A DNA stretch of 8,370 nucleotides, from the NCBI GenBank assembly GCA_946401755.1, contig CAMIVH010000038.1, positions 1-8,370 on the forward strand, given 5' to 3'. The notes under the pieces were generated by a model. It saw only the letters and a program-made list of their open reading frames with translations. It was not told the DNA's origin and made no database searches. A program made the position numbers and the translations under genes. The DNA is from an uncultured Caryophanales bacterium (GTDB lineage: Bacteria; Bacillota_I; Bacilli_A; RFN20; CAG-826). Shown piece by piece: positions 5,345 to 8,370 of this stretch (its first letter is position 1; every line of letters begins with the position of its first letter).

Positions 5345-6412
5345 GGAAAGGGTAACGTTATCTTTACCGTTATTTTTCGCTGTTCTATTTGCGAAGTCCG
5401 CTAAATCAAGAACGTGGTCGAAGTTGAATGATTCGTCGACTGGAAGAACAACCGCACCAACGGAAACAGTGATGTGGAATTTTGGATAGTCTTTAAATCT
5501 GCACGCAGCGATTTCCGCACGGTATTTTTCACCAATGCGCATTAAGACATCTTCGCTAATATTTGCAAAGCAAACGACATATTCATCGCCACCCCAACGA
5601 CAGACAAAAGCTTCTTTTTCTTGGGAGAGGATTTCACCAATTCTAATTAAGACGACATTACCGAATAAGTGACCGTATTTATCGTTAACATTTTTAAATG
5701 AGTCAACGTCGACGAATAAACAGCCAAGAGATGAACCTTCGGTTCTATTTTCATACATGTCATCTAAATACTTAGCGAGTAAGTTTTGGTTAGCTAAGCC
5801 TGTTAAAGAGTCGTGCATTGAGGCGTATTTGAAGTTTTCTGTATAGTTGCTTAAACGCTTCGCAGCGACACTTCTTAATAATTCCGCAAAGAAACCAAGC
5901 AATAAGCAGACTAAGTAAACAAGAGTCATACGAAGTCTGAAGTCAACGCTTAAATCTTGATATTTAAGAACACTATGAAGTGGACCAAAGAAGAATAATT
6001 CCATAATGAGGAATACTGGAACAGCAGTGACAAATCCCTCTAGGATACCAAAGGTAATAAAAGAGAATGAAGGCACTAACAAGATCCAAATGTGCAAGAA
6101 ACCTTGTGGCCCACCGTCATAACACATATAGCCAAAGAACAAAATAACAATCGCTAAGAAGATACGACGCCAAATGTAATGGTGCTTTCTATCAAAGATA
6201 GATAATAAAAGAATGACCACACATAAAATAGCCACAGCCAGTAAAACGAACGCCATAACCTTTGGCCATGGGTCATCGATAAAGTGTGGAATTGCGGCAA
6301 CCGTGACAATGATCGCGGCTAATGAAGAAAGCACTGAGACTAAAAACGATTGTCTAAAGACGTCATCTAAAAGACCATCAGTTGCCTTGCTTACAAACTT
6401 TTTAATATTCAT
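5321..6412 (-). CDS. Membrane-bound GGDEF protein, probable diguanylate cyclase
   Basis: This 363-residue protein has an N-terminal membrane region with about six hydrophobic segments (roughly 24-44, 53-71, 83-97, 104-122, 126-142, 161-179) and a cytoplasmic GGDEF domain (about 195-355), which makes the messenger c-di-GMP from two GTP. Visible motifs are DSLTGLANQ (201-209), the metal strand FVDVDSFKNVND (233-244, Asp235), the active-site loop GGDEY (274-278, Tyr in place of the usual Phe) and NGKDNV (348-353). The product-inhibition RxxD site expected at 265-268 reads EKEA, so feedback control at that site is absent. The membrane part may sense a signal; its ligand is unknown. No EAL or HD-GYP partner is in the window. 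A weak AGGA lies 12 nt before the ATG, too far for a good Shine-Dalgarno. Confidence 0.9.
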   Translation of the reverse strand: MNIKKFVSKATDGLLDDVFRQSFLVSVLSSLAAIIVTVAAIPHFIDDPWPKVMAFVLLAVAILCVVILLLSIFDRKHHYIWRRIFLAIVILFFGYMCYDGGPQGFLHIWILLVPSFSFITFGILEGFVTAVPVFLIMELFFFGPLHSVLKYQDLSVDFRLRMTLVYLVCLLLGFFAELLRSVAAKRLSNYTENFKYASMHDSLTGLANQNLLAKYLDDMYENRTEGSSLGCLFVDVDSFKNVNDKYGHLFGNVVLIRIGEILSQEKEAFVCRWGGDEYVVCFANISEDVLMRIGEKYRAEIAACRFKDYPKFHITVSVGAVVLPVDESFNFDHVLDLADFANRTAKNNGKDNVTLSKKDQADA

Positions 6413-6418
6413 TCGATT

Positions 6419-6447
6419 ATATTATCCTGAATTTCTTCTATAGTCTA
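6419..6447 (-). promoter_or_regulatory. Candidate leaderless promoter of the GGDEF gene
   Basis: On the minus strand TAGACT (6447-6442), a 17-nt spacer and TAATAT (6424-6419) are followed by 6 nt and the ATG at 6412, the same geometry as at msrC. A perfect TATAAT also occurs 3 nt closer to the ATG, and a GATAAT 2 nt further away, so the exact -10 is uncertain in this AT-rich stretch. Confidence 0.35.
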
Positions 6448-6452
6448 ATCAT

Positions 6453-6471
6453 AATACAAATTTTTTGTATT
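6453..6471. repeat. Perfect palindrome in the divergent GGDEF/ECF intergenic region
   Basis: AATACAAA and TTTGTATT flank a TTT spacer, giving a perfect 8-bp inverted repeat. It lies at about -41 to -59 relative to the GGDEF start codon, just upstream of its candidate -35, and about 40 bp upstream of the ECF -10. The position would suit a dimeric regulator, but AT-rich palindromes also arise by chance. Confidence 0.4.
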
Positions 6472-6509
6472 GTGTAGATATTTTGCTTTAATCAAAGGCG
6501 CTTGTCCAG

Positions 6510-6515
6510 TATAAT
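6510..6515 (+). promoter_or_regulatory. -10 box of the ECF transporter gene
   Basis: A perfect TATAAT lies 42 nt before the chosen start codon, which predicts a leader of about 35 nt. The -35 region (6487-6492, TTTAAT) matches poorly. The leader is too short for a vitamin riboswitch such as those often found before ECF S genes. Confidence 0.5.
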
Positions 6516-6557
6516 CTAGTCGTACTCATGGGACCTTTATGGCCTATAGGGGGAATT

Positions 6558-7139
6558 ATGAAACAACATTTCAACACAAAAACAATCGTTATTACCGGAC
6601 TATTGTTGGCATTGGAAATTATTTTCCAAATCATCGGTAATTATTTAAATGTTGGCATTGCCAATATCAATCTTTCGTTAGTTCCAGTAGTCATTGCTGG
6701 TATTGTTGGTGGACCTATATCTGCAGCGATATTGGGCTTTTTTAATGGCATCATGGCTTTATTAGCGCCTCCAACAATCATGTATTTCATGCCAATATCA
6801 CCTGTAGGCACAGTCGTTGTGTGCTTACTCAAGTGTACACTAGCAGGCGTTGTGAGTTCGCTTGTGTATCACTGGCTCAAGAAGCACATCACTGCACATG
6901 GTGCGACACCTATCGCCGCAGCGCTTGTGCCTATTATCAACACAGGCCTATTCATGCTTGGTAGTTTTATCTTCTTTGGCGACATGATTTTTGCAGACGG
7001 TAGAGATGTATTAGGTGCCTTTGGATTTGTCATCGTTGGTTTAATCGGTTGGAACTTTGTCATTGAATTACCAAGCACAATAGTTTTAAGCGTTGCCACT
7101 AATGAGATTCTCTTAAAAAGAGAACGTAATAGACAATAA
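6558..7139 (+). CDS. ECF transporter S component (substrate-binding membrane subunit)
   Basis: This 193-residue, very hydrophobic protein fits the S-component fold of energy-coupling-factor vitamin importers, which bind a vitamin or precursor and use a shared EcfA/EcfA'/EcfT module for uptake. About six membrane segments are visible (roughly 8-28, 38-52, 55-70, 82-105, 115-142, 152-183). The stretch NLSLVPVVIAGIVGGPISAAILGFFNG (38-64) has the pattern of folate-type and related S proteins, with a small-residue-rich helix for docking to EcfT. I chose the ATG at 6558 because AGGGGG (6548-6553) sits 4 nt upstream; an ATG at 6528 would add ten residues but has no Shine-Dalgarno. No ecfA or ecfT lies nearby, as is normal for group II systems. 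The substrate cannot be told from sequence: folate, pantothenate and thiamine precursors are all possible. Confidence 0.82.
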   Translation: MKQHFNTKTIVITGLLLALEIIFQIIGNYLNVGIANINLSLVPVVIAGIVGGPISAAILGFFNGIMALLAPPTIMYFMPISPVGTVVVCLLKCTLAGVVSSLVYHWLKKHITAHGATPIAAALVPIINTGLFMLGSFIFFGDMIFADGRDVLGAFGFVIVGLIGWNFVIELPSTIVLSVATNEILLKRERNRQ

Positions 7140-7175
7140 TCGTTATCTAATATTCCATTTTTATAGATTTACTTG

Positions 7176-7181
7176 TATGAT
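7176..7181 (+). promoter_or_regulatory. Candidate -10 box of rarA, leaderless geometry
   Basis: TATGAT (5/6) ends 6 nt before the rarA ATG, the same distance as at msrC and the membrane-protein gene. No convincing -35 is visible 16-19 nt upstream. The only purine-rich stretch before the ATG, AGGT, is too close to act as a Shine-Dalgarno. No terminator separates rarA from the ECF gene, so read-through is also possible. Confidence 0.35.
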
Positions 7182-7187
7182 TTAGGT

Positions 7188-8370
7188 ATGCAAAAACCGT
7201 TAGCGGATCTTTTACGCCCTGAATCAATATCTGAAATGGTGGGTCAACACCATCTTTTAGACGAGGGTTCTGTTTTTAGAAAAAGTATTGAGGCTAACCA
7301 TTTAACCAATATGGTTTTTTATGGCCCTCCAGGAGTTGGTAAAACCACACTCGCTAATATCATTGCTAAGAACTCTAAGTTATCTTTATATAAGCTTAAC
7401 GGCACTAATGCATCAATCGACGACATTAAAAGTGTCATTAAAGAAGCTGATAGTTTCTTAAACGGCAATGGTGTTTTACTCTATTTGGATGAAATCCAAT
7501 ACTTAAACAAGAAACAACAACAATCTCTTTTAGAGTTTGTGGAATCTGGTGATATTACCTTAATCGCCTCCACAACAGAGAACCCATATTTCTATATTTA
7601 TCCAGCGCTTTTATCTCGTTGTACTGTCTTTGAATTCAAAGCCTTAAAGGTTGATGATATCAAAGAAGGTCTTTTAAGAGCGTGCGATAAACTTGGTCTT
7701 AAGATTGAAGAAGATGCTTTAGAAACTTTAGCGTTAGCCAGTAATGGTGATATGCGTAAAGCTTTAAATAATTTAGACTTTGTCTATGGTGCGATTAACG
7801 GTAAGAACGTTATCGATTTAGACGCTGTTGGTGAATTAGTTAATAAAGCAAACATTGCGTACGATAGAAGTGAAGACAAACACTTCGATACTTTAAGTGC
7901 CTTTATGAAATCACTTAGAGGTAGTGATCCGGACGCCGCTATCTTCTATTTAGCCAAGTTACTTAAAGGTGGAGATATCATTGCTGCAAGCCGTAGATTA
8001 TTATGCTCAGTAAGTGAAGATGTAGGTTTAGCGTATCCACAACTTATTCCAATTGTTAAAGCCTGCGTTGATAGTGCGCTTCAACTTGGTTTGCCTGAGG
8101 CCAGATTACCACTTGCAAACGCGACCATTTTAATCGCAACAGCCCCTAAGAGTAACTCTGCTTATCTCGCCATTGATACTGCAATGATGGATATTGATCA
8201 AGGTAAGGGCGCCACTGTTCCTAGAAACTTACAAAATACACACTATGATGGTAAGGACGCTAAAGTCAAAGGACAACATTATCTTTATCCACATGACTTT
8301 GATAACCACTATGTGGAACAACAATACTTACCAGATGATTTAAAGAAGAGAAAATACTACGTCCCACAAG
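7188..8370 (+). CDS. rarA: Replication-associated recombination protein A (RarA/MgsA), 3' end cut off
   Basis: This AAA+ ATPase of the clamp-loader-like RarA/MgsA/WRNIP1 family acts at stalled replication forks. The reading frame stays open for 394 codons to the window edge; family members run about 420-450 residues, so little is missing. Domains in order: the N-terminal PLADLLRPESISEMVGQ (4-20), Walker A GPPGVGKT (46-53), Walker B LLYLDEIQ (97-104), sensor 1 STTEN (128-132), the arginine-finger SR (143-144), sensor 2 GDMRKALNN (187-195), then the MgsA C-terminal tetramerisation domain with GSDPDAAIFYLAKLLKGGD (245-263) and RRLLCSVSEDVGLA (269-282). Walker B is followed by IQ rather than the IHR of E. 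coli; I recall IQ as common in clostridial and bacilli homologues. The ATG matches the conserved N terminus, which begins only a few residues before the family motif. Confidence 0.94.
   Translation, partial: MQKPLADLLRPESISEMVGQHHLLDEGSVFRKSIEANHLTNMVFYGPPGVGKTTLANIIAKNSKLSLYKLNGTNASIDDIKSVIKEADSFLNGNGVLLYLDEIQYLNKKQQQSLLEFVESGDITLIASTTENPYFYIYPALLSRCTVFEFKALKVDDIKEGLLRACDKLGLKIEEDALETLALASNGDMRKALNNLDFVYGAINGKNVIDLDAVGELVNKANIAYDRSEDKHFDTLSAFMKSLRGSDPDAAIFYLAKLLKGGDIIAASRRLLCSVSEDVGLAYPQLIPIVKACVDSALQLGLPEARLPLANATILIATAPKSNSAYLAIDTAMMDIDQGKGATVPRNLQNTHYDGKDAKVKGQHYLYPHDFDNHYVEQQYLPDDLKKRKYYVPQ

Noticed and set aside
6528..6557. Upstream ATG for the ECF S component adding ten residues
   Set aside because: It would lie only about 6 nt after the expected transcript start and has no Shine-Dalgarno, whereas AGGGGG precedes the ATG at 6558 at good spacing.
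6516..6557. Vitamin riboswitch in front of the ECF gene
   Set aside because: The leader is at most about 40 nt and shows no stem-junction structure or conserved aptamer core.
7108..7124. Inverted repeat TTCTCTT-AAA-AAGAGAA as terminator of the ECF gene
   Set aside because: It lies before the stop codon, within coding sequence, and no T run follows it.

Overview
The window is AT-rich bacterial chromosome, densely packed with ten protein genes and no RNA genes, CRISPR arrays, insertion sequences or prophage genes that I can see. Protein types, stem-plus-U terminators and AGGAGG-type Shine-Dalgarno sites in front of some genes suggest a low-GC Bacillota, perhaps an uncultured Bacilli or Erysipelotrichia-like gut lineage. 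That placement is inference. The code is standard: TGA ends the first ATP-grasp gene and TGG encodes Trp, so it is not a mycoplasma-type code.

Layout. (1) 109-1751 (+): two tandem RimK-like ATP-grasp ligases overlapping by 4 bp, closed by a terminator whose stem contains the second stop codon. (2) 1799-3460 (+): a single-pass membrane protein of unknown family, 3 nt upstream of an MscS-type mechanosensitive channel with a strong Shine-Dalgarno; a terminator follows. (3) 3484-4745 (-): a hemolysin III/PAQR membrane protein downstream of a free methionine-R-sulfoxide reductase, with a hairpin-rich 146-nt spacer between them. (4) 4826-5320 (+): a small P-loop kinase-like protein of the FlaR type, divergent from the reductase. 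(5) 5321-6412 (-): a multi-pass GGDEF protein whose stop codon directly abuts that of the P-loop gene. (6) 6558-7139 (+): an ECF transporter S component. (7) 7188 to the window end (+): rarA, cut by the edge.

Most genes look like unrelated housekeeping or envelope functions rather than one pathway. Two linked modules stand out: the ATP-grasp pair, which probably acts sequentially on one unknown substrate, and the membrane protein plus MscS channel.

The most unusual global signal concerns gene starts. Five genes (1799, 4745, 4826, 6412, 7188) have no usable Shine-Dalgarno. In four of them a -10-like hexamer ends exactly 6 nt before the ATG, and in three of those a -35-like hexamer begins exactly 35 nt before it. 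The fifth (4826) has its -35-like hexamer at exactly 35 nt but its -10 one base off. This is what leaderless mRNAs would look like. The other starts have a clear Shine-Dalgarno (109, 2318, 4161, 6558) or a stop-start overlap (966). I found no convincing wholly new multi-gene system.
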